Of a DNA stretch of 64,000 nucleotides, positions 1 to 10,480 are shown piece after piece. Location of the stretch: positions 3,658,001 to 3,722,000 of the forward strand of contig NSGV01000001.1 in the NCBI GenBank assembly GCA_002300355.1. Direction: 5' to 3'. The translations under genes were made by a program, and so were the position numbers. This stretch comes from Streptomyces sp. TLI_235 (GTDB lineage: Bacteria > Actinomycetota > Actinomycetes > Streptomycetales > Streptomycetaceae). Numbering within the stretch: position 1 is the first letter of the stretch; every line of letters begins with the position of its first letter. The notes below the pieces were generated by a model. The model saw only the letters and a program-made list of their open reading frames with translations. It was not told where the DNA came from and searched no databases.

Positions 1-20
1 GCGGCGGAAGGGGGCGGAGG

Positions 21-497
21 GTGCGCGGCAGAACGACCGGTGCCCGGGCCGCCGTGCTGTACGCGGTGCTGCTCGGCCTCTTCCTGATGCACGGCAACCC
101 CGCCTCGGCGGCCGGGTCCTGCCACGGGGACGGCCGCCCGGGCCGGCCCGCCGCCTCGGCACACGCCGCCATGCCCGCACCCTCGATGCGCCCGGTCCCG
201 ATGCGCCCGGTCCCGATGCCGGCCGTCCCGACGCACCGCACCGGCTCGGCCGGGCCGACCACCGGGGGACCGGCCGTCCGGGCCGCGCAGCCGTACGGCA
301 CCGCCTGGCACTGCGTCTCCACCCAGGCCCGGGGCGGCGCCCCGCTGCCGGCACCGGGTCCGGCGCCGCTGGCCGGGGACGGCGCGATCGCCGACCCGGG
401 CGGCCCGGGAGCCCTTCCCGCTGCCGGGGCGAGCGGGCGTGCCCCGCCGGCGGGCGGGCGCGGCCTCCTGCTGAAGGTGTGCGTGGCGCGGAGGTGA
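21..497 (+). CDS. small secreted protein, DUF6153-like
   Basis: This 158-residue protein has a GTG start, a basic N-terminus and one hydrophobic segment (about residues 10-30) ending in an Ala-Ser-Ala-Ala site, so it is probably exported or anchored. The middle is rich in Pro, Ala and Met and carries a tandem repeat of MRPVP (DNA units 186-200 and 201-215). The C-terminus ends in GRGLLLKVCVARR. The LFLMHG segment after the leader and the LLL-VCV ending recall the DUF6153 family of short streptomycete proteins, whose function is unknown. The next gene, 91 bases downstream, encodes a His/Met-rich lipoprotein, so both may act in extracytoplasmic metal handling, but that is inference. The low-complexity centre makes the assignment moderate. 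Confidence 0.55.
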   Translation: MRGRTTGARAAVLYAVLLGLFLMHGNPASAAGSCHGDGRPGRPAASAHAAMPAPSMRPVPMRPVPMPAVPTHRTGSAGPTTGGPAVRAAQPYGTAWHCVSTQARGGAPLPAPGPAPLAGDGAIADPGGPGALPAAGASGRAPPAGGRGLLLKVCVARR

Positions 498-588
498 GCA
501 CGCCACCCGGCTCCCCCGTGGGGCCGGGCGCCGCCGCACGCCTTCCCGCGGCCCCCGTCGAGGGGCCCGTACACCTCGGAGCACACCT

Positions 589-1491
589 GTGAGCACGAAG
601 AACCGCCGTACCCGCGTCCTCGCCGCGGCCCTCCTGGCACTGGCCCTGACCGGCTGCGGCTCGGCGGCGAGCGGCGACGGCATGTCCGGCATGCACCACG
701 GCTCGGACGGCCACACCCACAGCCACGCCACCGCCTCCGCCTCCGGCTCCGCGCACGCCGGCGCCGACCACACCTCGGTCGGCGACGGCCTCGGGGCCGA
801 GCAGGGCGGCTACCGGCTGGACCTGGCCGTCGCTCAGCTGCCCGCCGGAGCCCCCGCCGAACTCCGGTTCGGTGTGACCGGCCCGGACGGCGGCCGGCTG
901 ACCGCCTTCCGGCCCGAGCAGACCAAGCCGATGCACTTCTACGCGATCCGCTCGGACCTCACCGGATTCCAGCACCTGCACCCCACGATGGCCGCCGACG
1001 GCACCTGGACGGCGCCGCTGGCCGCGCTGCCGCCCGGCAGCTGGCGGGTCTACGCCTCGTTCGTCCCGGACGCCGGGGCCGGTGCGGGGACGGACCTGGT
1101 GCTCAGCCGCCCGCTGACGGTGCCCGGCACCGCCGCGGACACCCCGCTGCCTCCCGCCGCCGCCACGGCCGCCGTCGACGGCTACACCCTCACCGTCTCC
1201 GGCGCGCTGACCGCCGGCACGGCCGCCGAACTCAGGGTCACGGTGAGCAGGGACGGCCGGCCCGTCACCGACCTGCAGCCCTACCTCGGCACCTTCGCCC
1301 ACCTGACCGCCTTCCACGCCGGTGATCAGGCCTTCGCCCACCTGCACCCGCAGGCGGCCGAGGGCGCGGCCGGGGGCCCCGAGCTGACCTTCCACGCCGA
1401 GCTGCCGAAGCCCGGTGACTGGCGGCTCCACCTGCAGTTCCAGACCGGCGGCACGCTGCACACCGCCTCCCTCACGCTGCACGCGGCCTGA
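589..1491 (+). CDS. His/Met-rich secreted lipoprotein
   Basis: This 300-residue protein begins with a GTG eight bases after a GGAG. It has a lipoprotein signal peptide ending in the lipobox L-T-G-C, with Cys23 as the predicted lipidated residue. Residues about 30-60 are His/Met-rich (SGMHHGSDGHTHSH), typical of extracytoplasmic copper or heavy-metal binding. Two similar beta-sandwich-like halves follow, each with a PMHFYAIRSD/GTFAHLTAF-like strand and an HLHP motif. Duplicated HLHP modules of this kind occur in actinobacterial membrane-anchored proteins near copper-handling genes. I infer a metal-binding or metal-sensing envelope protein. No enzyme motif was found. The small secreted protein upstream is on the same strand and may be co-transcribed. 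Confidence 0.7.
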   Translation: MSTKNRRTRVLAAALLALALTGCGSAASGDGMSGMHHGSDGHTHSHATASASGSAHAGADHTSVGDGLGAEQGGYRLDLAVAQLPAGAPAELRFGVTGPDGGRLTAFRPEQTKPMHFYAIRSDLTGFQHLHPTMAADGTWTAPLAALPPGSWRVYASFVPDAGAGAGTDLVLSRPLTVPGTAADTPLPPAAATAAVDGYTLTVSGALTAGTAAELRVTVSRDGRPVTDLQPYLGTFAHLTAFHAGDQAFAHLHPQAAEGAAGGPELTFHAELPKPGDWRLHLQFQTGGTLHTASLTLHAA

Positions 1492-1577
1492 GCCCCGCCC
1501 GGGAGGGGGCGGACACCGCGTCCCCTCCCGGACCCGCCCCCTCCCGGGGCCGCGGCGCGGTAGGCGAAGATGGACCG

Positions 1578-2390
1578 GTGACCGCCACCCCGCGCCCCCG
1601 CCTGATCGCCACCGACCTGGACGGCACCCTGCTGTGCAGCGGCGGCACCGTCTCCGACCGGACGGCGGCGGCGCTCGCCGCGGCCGAGCGGGCCGGCCTG
1701 CAGGTGGTCTTCGTGACCGGCCGGCCGCCGCGCTGGATGGCACAGCTCAGCGGGCACATCGGCGGCCACGGGGTGGCCATCTGCTCCAACGGCGGCGCGG
1801 TCGTCGACGTGCGGCGGGGCGAACTGCTGGAGACCTTCTCGCTCGGGGCCGAGGAGGCCCTGGCGGTGGTCCGCGCGCTGCGCGAGCGGCTGCCCGGCAC
1901 CGCGTTCGCCTTCGAGTTCCCTGGCGGCTTCGCACGGGAGCCCGAGTACACCCTGGTGATGTGGGAGTCCGACAAGGAGCACCCCGTCGCGGACGCCGAG
2001 AAGCTGATCGCCGACGGGCGGGTCGACGGCCTGTTCAAGCTGCTGGCGAAGCACCCGGACCTCGATCCGGACACGTTCCTCGTCCGGGCCCGCGAGGCCG
2101 CCGGGCACCTCTCGGAGATCACCCGCTCCAGTCCGGTCAGCCTGCTGGAGATCAGCGCCGCCGGGGTGACCAAGGCCAGCACCCTGGCCCGCTGGTGTCA
2201 GGAGCAGGGCATCGACCGCTCCGAGGTGGTCGCCTTCGGCGACATGCCGAACGACCTGGAGATGCTCGCCTGGGCCGGTGTCTCGTACGCCGTCGCCAAC
2301 GCCCACCCGGACGTGCTCGCCGCGGTGGCCCAGCACACCGTGAGCAACGAGGACGACGGCGTGGCGGCCGTCATCGAGACGCTCTTCTGA
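1578..2390 (+). CDS. Cof-type HAD-superfamily phosphatase
   Basis: This 270-residue cytosolic hydrolase starts at GTG. HAD motif I is DLDGTLL near residue 13, with the catalytic Asp pair D-x-D. Motif II is the FVTGRPP segment near residue 48. The C-terminal motif IV is GDMPNDLEML, the Mg2+-binding acids. The large C2-type cap between motifs II and III and the GVTKAS Lys segment fit the Cof/YbiV subfamily (IIB), which dephosphorylates small sugar phosphates or phosphorylated cofactors. The actual substrate cannot be read from sequence. The gene is followed after 21 bases by the convergent stop codon of the histidine kinase, and no strong hairpin separates them. Confidence 0.88.
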   Translation: MTATPRPRLIATDLDGTLLCSGGTVSDRTAAALAAAERAGLQVVFVTGRPPRWMAQLSGHIGGHGVAICSNGGAVVDVRRGELLETFSLGAEEALAVVRALRERLPGTAFAFEFPGGFAREPEYTLVMWESDKEHPVADAEKLIADGRVDGLFKLLAKHPDLDPDTFLVRAREAAGHLSEITRSSPVSLLEISAAGVTKASTLARWCQEQGIDRSEVVAFGDMPNDLEMLAWAGVSYAVANAHPDVLAAVAQHTVSNEDDGVAAVIETLF

Positions 2391-2411
2391 GCTGCCCGAC
2401 GACCGGCGCGG

Positions 2412-4160
2412 TCAGAGCCGGGCCGTCCAGCGGACCCGGGTGCCGCGGCCACGCGGACCCGGCTCGTGCCAGGCGTCGCCGCCGAGTGCCTCCGCCCGGC
2501 GGGCGAGATTGCGCAGACCGCTGCGGCGGCCGCCCTCGGGGATGCCGACACCGTCGTCGGTGACCGTCAGCAGCACGCCCGGCCGCCCGCTCTCCAGCAC
2601 CTGCGGGTCGCCGCCGGAGGGCCGGCCCTCGGCGTCCAGGTGCACGGTGGCGTCGACCTCCACCGCCACCCGGGAGGCCCGTGCGTGCCGTGCCGTGTTG
2701 GACAGCATCTCCCGCAGGGCGGCCAGCAGCTGACGGCCCGTGCCCTCCCCCACCAGGCTCTCCACCGGGCCGGTGAACCCCACCGAGGGCTTGAACCCGA
2801 GCGCCGCCCCGGCCTGGCTGGCCTCCCGCAGCACCCGGGTGCGCAGGGTGTCCGGCTCACCCCCGGTGTCGTGCTGCAGGGCGTAGATCGTGGTGCGGAC
2901 CTCCTGGATCGTCGCATCCAGCTCGTCCACCGCCTTGCCGATGCCCTCCCGCACCTCCGGGACGACCGCCCGGCGGGCCGCGCCCTCCAGCATCATCCCG
3001 GTCGCGAACAGCCGCTGGATCACCAGGTCGTGCAGGTCCCGGGCGATCCGGTCGCGGTCCTGGAACACCGCCAGCCGCTGCTGGTCCCGCTGGCCCTCGG
3101 CCAGTCGCAGCGCCAGCGCCGCCTGCGAGGCGAAGGTCTGCGCGAGCTGCTTCTCGCCGTCGGTGAACGGCGCCGCCCCGCGGTCGCGCCACACCACCAG
3201 TCCGCCCAGCACCCGGCCCGCCGACACCATCGGCACCGCCATCGCCGGACCGAACCGGCGGGCCAGCCGGATCACCACGTCCGGATCGGTGGACATGTCG
3301 TCGAAGAAGACGCTCTCCCCGGCCAGCAGCAGACCGGCGAAGCCGCCCTGCGGCATCAGCTCGCCGCGGACGAACTCCGCGGCCTCGCCGGAGGCGTGCG
3401 CCACCCGCAGCTGCCCGTCCGAGGTCGGCAGCAGGATCATCCCCAGCGCGCCGTCCGCCAGGTCCCGGACCTGCTCGGCGGCGACGGTCAGCGCCACCTC
3501 GGCCTCGTCCGTGGAGAGCAGCGCCGTGGTGACGGCCGCCGCACCGGCGATCCACCGCTCGCGCCGCCGCCCCTCCTCGTACAGCCGGGCGTTCTCGATC
3601 GCGACCCCGGCGGCCGTCGCCAGCGCCTGGACGACCTGCTCGTCCTCCGGGGTGAAACCGCCGCCGCCCTGCTTCTCGGTGAGGTACAGATTGCCGAACA
3701 CCTCGCCGCGGACCCTGATCGGCACCCCCAGGAACGAGGTCATCTGCGGGTGGTGCGGCGGGAAGCCGGACGAGCGCGGGTCCTGCCGCAGGTCCGCCAG
3801 CCGCAGTGCCTCCGGGCGGTCGATCAGGACGCCGAGGATGCCGCGGCCGGAGGGGAGTTCGCCGATGCTCGCCGCCGTCCGGTCGTCGATGCCGACGTGG
3901 ATGAAGTCCGACAGGCCGGTGCCGTGCGGGGAGACCACGCCCAGGGCCGCGTACTCGGCGTCGACCAGCTCCGCGGCGCCGGCGGCGATCCGCTGCAGGG
4001 TCACGTGCAGGTCCAGGCCGGCACCGACCGAGACCACCGCCTCCAGCAGACGCTGCATCCGGTCGGTCACCGCGGCGGCCGACTGCAGGCGCTCGGCCAC
4101 CTCGCTGACCAGGGTGTCCAGACCCAACGCGGCGATCTCGGGAACGCGGTGCGGCTCCAT
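2412..4160 (-). CDS. GAF-domain sensor histidine kinase, DevS/DosS-like
   Basis: This 582-residue soluble sensor kinase has two GAF domains (about 45-192 and 215-355), a HisKA_3 dimerisation/phosphoacceptor helix (RIARDLHDLV, His377) and a C-terminal HATPase with a DDGVGIP N-box and a GLRNLARRAEALGG G-box. The first GAF contains the GFPPHHPQMTSFLGVP segment (His136/His137) that aligns by eye with the heme-ligating region of the mycobacterial DevS/DosS oxygen and redox sensors, and also GEVFGNLYLTEK. The family phosphorylates NarL/DevR-type response regulators. No cognate regulator is adjacent, so its partner lies elsewhere. Its position next to the cytochrome bd operon fits a role in the low-oxygen response, but that is inference. 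The start ATG is clear. Confidence 0.9.
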   Translation of the reverse strand: MEPHRVPEIAALGLDTLVSEVAERLQSAAAVTDRMQRLLEAVVSVGAGLDLHVTLQRIAAGAAELVDAEYAALGVVSPHGTGLSDFIHVGIDDRTAASIGELPSGRGILGVLIDRPEALRLADLRQDPRSSGFPPHHPQMTSFLGVPIRVRGEVFGNLYLTEKQGGGGFTPEDEQVVQALATAAGVAIENARLYEEGRRRERWIAGAAAVTTALLSTDEAEVALTVAAEQVRDLADGALGMILLPTSDGQLRVAHASGEAAEFVRGELMPQGGFAGLLLAGESVFFDDMSTDPDVVIRLARRFGPAMAVPMVSAGRVLGGLVVWRDRGAAPFTDGEKQLAQTFASQAALALRLAEGQRDQQRLAVFQDRDRIARDLHDLVIQRLFATGMMLEGAARRAVVPEVREGIGKAVDELDATIQEVRTTIYALQHDTGGEPDTLRTRVLREASQAGAALGFKPSVGFTGPVESLVGEGTGRQLLAALREMLSNTARHARASRVAVEVDATVHLDAEGRPSGGDPQVLESGRPGVLLTVTDDGVGIPEGGRRSGLRNLARRAEALGGDAWHEPGPRGRGTRVRWTARL

Positions 4161-4233
4161 GCAGCGAGCCTAGGCCCTCTCATTCGGCAGCGCGGGGAAC
4201 GGCGGGGGCGACCCGGGGACGTGTGGGCGCAGC

Positions 4234-7200
4234 TCAGTGCTGGGGGGTCAGTTCGTGGTGGGCGAGGGCAGCGAGGAGGGTGTCGGGGCGGGTGATCAGG
4301 TCGGACCAGCGGCCGCGTTCGGCGATGCGGCCGTGGTCGAGGACGATCACCTCGTCGACGGTGGTGTCGTCCAGGCCGGCGAGGCGGTGGGTGATGAGGA
4401 GGGTGGTGCGGCCGGCGGTGGCGGCGAGGAGGTCCGCGGTGAGGGCGTCGGCGGTGGGCAGGTCGAGGTGTTCGGCGGGCTCGTCGAGGATCAGGACGGG
4501 GAAGTCGGCGAGCAGGGCGCGGGCGAGGGCGAGCCGCTGGCGCTGGCCGCCGGACAGCCGGGCGCCGTGTTCGCCGACCATGGTGTCGAGCCCGTCGGGG
4601 AGGGTGTCGACCCAGGGGAGCAGGCGGGCTGCGGCGAGTGCCCCGCGGAGCGCGTCCTCGTCGGCGTCCGGCCGGGCGAGCCGCAGGTTCTCCCGCAGGG
4701 AGCTGTCGAAGACGTGGGCGTCCTGGGCGCAGAGGCCGATCACCCGGCGGACGTCCTCGCCGGTGAGGGTGCGGGTGTCGACGGCGTCCGGGCCGAGGGT
4801 GACGGTGCCGCCGGTCTGGTCGAGGAACCGCAGCAGGACGTGGGCGAGGGTGGTCTTGCCGGAGCCGGAGGGACCGACGACGGCGATCCGGCGGCCGGGG
4901 GTGAGGTCGAGGTCGATGCCGTGCAGGGCGTCGGTGTGCTGTCCGGGCCAGCGGGCGGTGAGGCCGCGGACTGCGACCGGCAGCGGGGCGGCCGGCAGCG
5001 GGCGGGGCGCGGCGGGTTCGGTGACGGGTTCGGCGGCGGTGAGGACCTCGTCGAGGCGGGCCCCGGCGGTGCGGCTGCGTTCGCGGAAGCGGACGGCGGT
5101 GGGCATCCCGGCGACGGCCTCGAACGCGGCGAGCGGGGTGAGCACGACGACGGCGAGGCAGACCCCGGACAGCGCGCCGGTGGCGACGGCGTGCACCCCG
5201 GTGGCGGCGGCGAGGACGACGGTAAGGCCGGTGACGAGGGTGGTGAGGCCGGCGCCGAGGGCGGTGCCGGCGGCGGAGCGGGCGGCCAGGGCGGTGAGCC
5301 GGGCGTCGGCGTCGCGGGTGGCGGCGAGGCGGCGGGGGAGGGCGCCGGCGACGGTGAGTTCGGCGGTGCCGGTGAGGGTGTCGACGACGGCGGTGGTGAG
5401 GGCGCCGCCGGCGGCGGCCCGGCGGCGTTCGGCGCGGCCGGAGATCCGGGCGGCGAGCGCGGGCACGGCGGCGCCGGCCAGGAGCAGGCCGAGGGCGAGC
5501 ACGGCTCCGGCGGCGGGCAGCAGCAGGCCGAGGGCGGCGGCGGAGCCGGCCGAGACGAGGACGGCGACGGCGGCGGGCAGTCGCCAGCGCAGGTGGTGGT
5601 CCTGGACGGCGTCGACGTCGGCGACCAGCCGGGCGAGCAGGTCGCCGCGGCGGTAGCCGGGCAGGCCCGCGGGGGCGAGCCGTTCGAGGCGGCGGTAGAC
5701 GGCGACCCGGACCCCGGCCAGGGCCTTGAGGACGGCGTCGTGCGAGACCAGGCGTTCGGCGTAGCGGAAGACGGAGCGCCCGATGCCGAACGCCCGGACG
5801 GCGGTGACGGCGACCATCAGGTACAGCACCGGCGGCATCTGGGAGGCGCGGGAGATCAGCCAGCCGGAGGTGCCGAGGAGGGCGACGGCGCAGCCGAGGG
5901 CGAGGGTGCCGAGCAGGACGGCGGTGGCGAGCCGGGGCCGGGTCGGCGGCTGCGGTTCGGGTCCGTCGGCCGCGGCGGGCCGGACCCGTGCGGGCGGGGC
6001 GGGGGCGGCGGGCAGTGGTTCGACGGAGGTGTCGGCGGCGGGGCCCGGCAGGTGGTGGACGTGGTCGGCGGCGGCGAGCAGGGCGGGGCGGTGGGCGACC
6101 AGGAGGACGGTGCGGGTGCCGCGCAGGGCGTGGACGGCGTCGACGACGGCGGCCTCGGTGGCGTTGTCGAGGTGGGCGGTGGGTTCGTCGAGCACGAGGA
6201 GCGGGCGGTCGGCGAGCAGGGCGCGGGCGAGGGCGATGCGCTGCCGCTGGCCGGCGGAGAGGCCGGCGCCGCCTTCGCCGAGCGGGGTGTCGGGGTCTGC
6301 GAAGTCGAGGGCGTGGGCGGCGGCGAGGGCGGCGCGGACCTGGGTGTCGGTGGCGTCGGGCCGGGCGAGCCGGACGTTGTCGGCGACGGTGCCGGCGAAG
6401 AGGTGGGGCTGCTGGGGGACCCAGGCGATCTGCCGGCGCCAGTCCTCGGGGTCGAGGTCGGCGAGGTCGTGGCCGCCGATCCGGACGGTGCCCGCGTCGG
6501 GGCGGACCAGGCCGAGGAGGGCGGCGAGCAGGGTGGACTTGCCGGCGCCGCTGGGCCCGGTGAGGGCGGTGGTCGTGCCGGGTTCCAGGGTGAGGGTGGC
6601 GCGGTCGAGGGCGGGGGTGCCGCGGCCGGGGCGCAGCACGGTGACGCCGTCGAGTTCGATCACGGCGTCGGCGAGCGGCGGGACGGGCCGGGTGCCGGCG
6701 GCGGGCAGCGGGGTCTCCAGGACGTCGAAGATCTGCCCGGCGGCGCCGAGTCCTTCGGCGCTGGAGTGGTAGAGCGCGCCGACCTGGCGGATCGGCAGGT
6801 GGACCTCGGGGGCGAGGACGAGGACGAGGAGTCCCGTCTCCAGATCGAGGCTGCCGTCGACGAGGCGGAAGCCGACGGAGACGGCGACCAGGGCGACGGA
6901 GAGGGTGGAGAGGAGTTCCAGGGCGAAGGAGGAGACGAAGGCGATCCGCAGGGTGCGCAGGGTGGCGCGGCGGTGGTCGTCGGTGATCCGGGCGATGGTG
7001 CGGGCCTGGGCCTTGGCCCGGCCGAAGACCTTGAGGGTGGGCAGGCCGGCGACCACGTCGAGGAAGTGGTGGGAGAGCCGGGCGAGGTGCTGCCACTGGC
7101 GGTCCATCCGGGCCTGGGTGGCGAGGCCGATCAGCACCATGAAGAGCGGGATGAGCGGCAGGGTGCCGGCGATGATCGCGGCGGAGAGGAGGTCGGCGCC

Positions 7201-7655
7201 GAGGATGCGGGCGAGGACGACGGCGGGGACGACGACGGCGAGGGCCAGCTGCGGGAGGTAGCGGGCGAAGTAGTCGTCGAGTGCGTCGATGCCGTGGGTG
7301 GCGAGGGTGGCGAGTTCGCCGGTGCGCCGGGTGTCGAGGGCGCCGGGGCCGAGGGCGGTGGCGTGGTCGAGCAGCCGGCCGCGGAGGGTGGACTTGACCC
7401 GGGCGACGGAGCGGTGGGCGGTGAGTTCGGTGAGCCAGGCGACGGCGGCCCGCCCGGCCGCGGTGGCGGCCAGGGCGAGCAGCGGCCCGGTGAGGTCGTG
7501 GTCGTGCTGCTGGAAGGCGCGAACGACGATCTCGGCGATCAGGCCGGCCTGGACGACGACCAGGACCGCGCCCGCCCCGCCGAGCAGGACGGAGCCGGCG
7601 AGGAAGGCGCGGGTGGCGGCGGCGTACCGCAGCAGCCGGGGGTCGACGGGCTTCA

Positions 7656-7656
<1 letters not shown>
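4234..7656 (-). CDS. cydDC: fused CydD-CydC ABC exporter (cytochrome bd assembly)
   Basis: This 1140-residue protein fuses two complete ABC half-transporters. Each half has a six-helix membrane domain followed by a nucleotide-binding domain. The first has Walker A GPSGAGKST and signature LSAGQRQRIALARAL. The second has Walker A GPSGSGKTT and signature LSGGQRQRLALARALLAD with Walker B LILDEPAEHLD. CydDC exports glutathione/cysteine-type thiols and/or handles heme, and is needed to mature cytochrome bd. In Escherichia coli the halves are separate genes, whereas the fused form is usual in streptomycetes. The ATG overlaps the cydB stop in TGATG, so translation is coupled and the three cyd genes form one operon. 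Confidence 0.95.
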
Positions 7657-8663
<1,007 letters not shown>

Positions 8664-8676
8664 GCCGTTTCCGTCC

Positions 8677-10218
8677 TCAGTAGGCGAAGGCGAGGGGCTT
8701 GTCGGCGTCGTCGCCGTCGGACGGGCCGCGCAGCACCGGGTCCTTCGCGGGCGGCCGTTCGGAGGTGTCGGGGCCGGGCTTGGCGTACTTGACGAGGAGT
8801 CGGACCTCGATGACGGCGAGGACGGCGTACAGCGCGGTGAGGGTGATCAGCGAGCCGGTCTGCAGGCCGACGCCGACGCTGGGGGAGGAGGCGTTGGCGG
8901 TCTTCATCAGGCCGAAGACGACCCAGGGCTGGCGGCCCATCTCGGTGAAGATCCAGCCGAAGCTGTTGGCGATCAGCGGGAGGCCCATGGTGAGGATGCC
9001 GATCCGCCAGCTCCACCTGGTGAAGAAGGTGCTCATCTCGCGGTGCTTGGTGAGCATCAGGCGGGGCGGTTCCTCCTCGCCGGTGCGGTACTCCTCGGCG
9101 AGCCAGAACTTCCGCCGGGTGGTCCACAGGCCGATCAGCGCGGCGACGAAGGACGTCATGCCGAAGCCGATCATGAGGCGGAAGCCCCAGTAGGTGACGA
9201 AGATGCTCGGGATGTAGTCCTGGGGCTGCCCGCCGTACTTGGCGGCCTCGGCGGCGGCGGTGTCGTTGATGCCGGGTACGGCGGTGGAGAAGTCGCTGTG
9301 GGCGAGGAAGGACAGTATTCCGGGGATCTCCAGCTCGACCGAGTTGTGGCCCTGGGAGACGTCGCCGACGGCGAAGATCGAGAACGGGGCGGGCGCCTGG
9401 GTGTCCCAGAGCGCCTCGGCGGCGGCCATCTTCATCGGCTGCTGCTCGAACATGACCTTGGCCAGGGTGTCGCCGCTGACGGCGGTGCCGAGGCCGGCGA
9501 CCACGGCCATGGCCAGGCCGACCCGGAGCGAGGTGCGCATCGCGGCGGTCTTCCGTCCGTCGGTCTCCTTGCCGCGCTTGGCCCGCCACAGGTGGTAGGA
9601 GGCGATGCCGACCACGAAGGCGGCACCGGTGAGGAAGGCGGCGGTCAGGGTGTGGAAGGCCTGGACGAGGGTGGTGTTCTGGAACAGCACCCGCGCGATG
9701 TCGGTGAGCTGGGCCTTGCCGGTGACCGGGTCGACCTTGTAGCCGACGGGGTGCTGCATCCAGGAGTTGGCGGCCAGGATGAAGTACGCGGAGAGCACGG
9801 TGCCGATCGCGACCAGCCAGATGCAGGCGCAGTGGATCTTCTTCGGCAGCCGGTCCCAGCCGAAGATCCACAGGCCGATGAAGGTGGACTCGAAGAAGAA
9901 GGCGATCAACGCCTCCATCGCGAGCGGGGCGCCGAACACGTCGCCGACGAAGCGGGAGTAGTCGGACCAGTTCATGCCGAACTGGAACTCCTGGACGATC
10001 CCGGTGACCACGCCCATCGCGATGTTGATCAGGAAGAGCTTGCCCCAGAACTTGGTGGCATGGAAGTACTTCTCCTTGCCGGTCCGGACCCAGGCGGTCT
10101 CCAGGCCGGCGACGGTGGCGGCCAGGCTGATCGTCAGCGGAACGAACAGGAAGTGGTAGACGGTGGTGATGCCGAACTGCCATCTGGCGACGGTCTCGTG
10201 TGCGACTGCCAGGTCCAC
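8677..10218 (-). CDS. cydA: cytochrome bd ubiquinol oxidase subunit I
   Basis: This 513-residue protein is the heme-bearing subunit of the bd oxidase. It begins at GTG after a TGAGGAG ribosome site. The N-terminal segment RWQFGITTVYHFLFVPLTI places His22 at the heme b595 ligand position (His19 in E. coli). The conserved GRQPWVVFG motif lies after the quinol-binding loop. The loop is short, so this is the S-type (short Q-loop) enzyme common in actinobacteria. It is the first gene of the cydA-cydB-cydDC operon, and a Rex-type operator lies 83 bases upstream of the start, so expression should rise when NADH/NAD+ is high under oxygen limitation. Confidence 0.97.
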   Translation of the reverse strand: MDLAVAHETVARWQFGITTVYHFLFVPLTISLAATVAGLETAWVRTGKEKYFHATKFWGKLFLINIAMGVVTGIVQEFQFGMNWSDYSRFVGDVFGAPLAMEALIAFFFESTFIGLWIFGWDRLPKKIHCACIWLVAIGTVLSAYFILAANSWMQHPVGYKVDPVTGKAQLTDIARVLFQNTTLVQAFHTLTAAFLTGAAFVVGIASYHLWRAKRGKETDGRKTAAMRTSLRVGLAMAVVAGLGTAVSGDTLAKVMFEQQPMKMAAAEALWDTQAPAPFSIFAVGDVSQGHNSVELEIPGILSFLAHSDFSTAVPGINDTAAAEAAKYGGQPQDYIPSIFVTYWGFRLMIGFGMTSFVAALIGLWTTRRKFWLAEEYRTGEEEPPRLMLTKHREMSTFFTRWSWRIGILTMGLPLIANSFGWIFTEMGRQPWVVFGLMKTANASSPSVGVGLQTGSLITLTALYAVLAVIEVRLLVKYAKPGPDTSERPPAKDPVLRGPSDGDDADKPLAFAY

Positions 10219-10300
10219 AGCGCTCTCCTCAAATTCACCATCATCCGGACGAATGGGTGTCTAGCACGCATCCACGCCGAAGCATGCCAAGCTTGTCCGC

Positions 10301-10324
10301 TTGTGAACGTGAACACGTTCACAA
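10301..10324. promoter_or_regulatory. Rex operator upstream of cydA
   Basis: A 24-bp inverted repeat with 11-bp perfect arms, TTGTGAACGTG and CACGTTCACAA, is separated by AA. The inner 16-mer CGTGAACACGTTCACA (10308-10323) matches the Streptomyces Rex consensus TGTGAAC-NNN-TTCACA at all but the first base. Rex is the NADH/NAD+-sensing repressor known to control cydABCD in Streptomyces coelicolor. Because the outer arms extend the repeat, two overlapping Rex half-site arrangements are possible. The rest of the 10219-10480 spacer shows no gene; an imperfect hairpin with CGACCCGG/CCGGGGTCG arms at 10442-10473 lies just after the kinase stop. Confidence 0.85.
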
Positions 10325-10480
10325 GCGCAGTATGCACCACCCCTACATCGGGAGATGCGGCGGGGGTGTGTTCGTACGTCCACCGGATGATCCGACGGAT
10401 GCCGGAGCGGTCACAAGCGGCGACCGGGCAGGCCTGTTCGACGACCCGGCACTTGACAGCGCGGGCCGGGGTCGAACGGC

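Noticed and set aside
186..215. Tandem 15-bp repeat as a CRISPR or mobile feature
   Set aside because: It is only two coding units (MRPVP) inside a low-complexity secreted protein.
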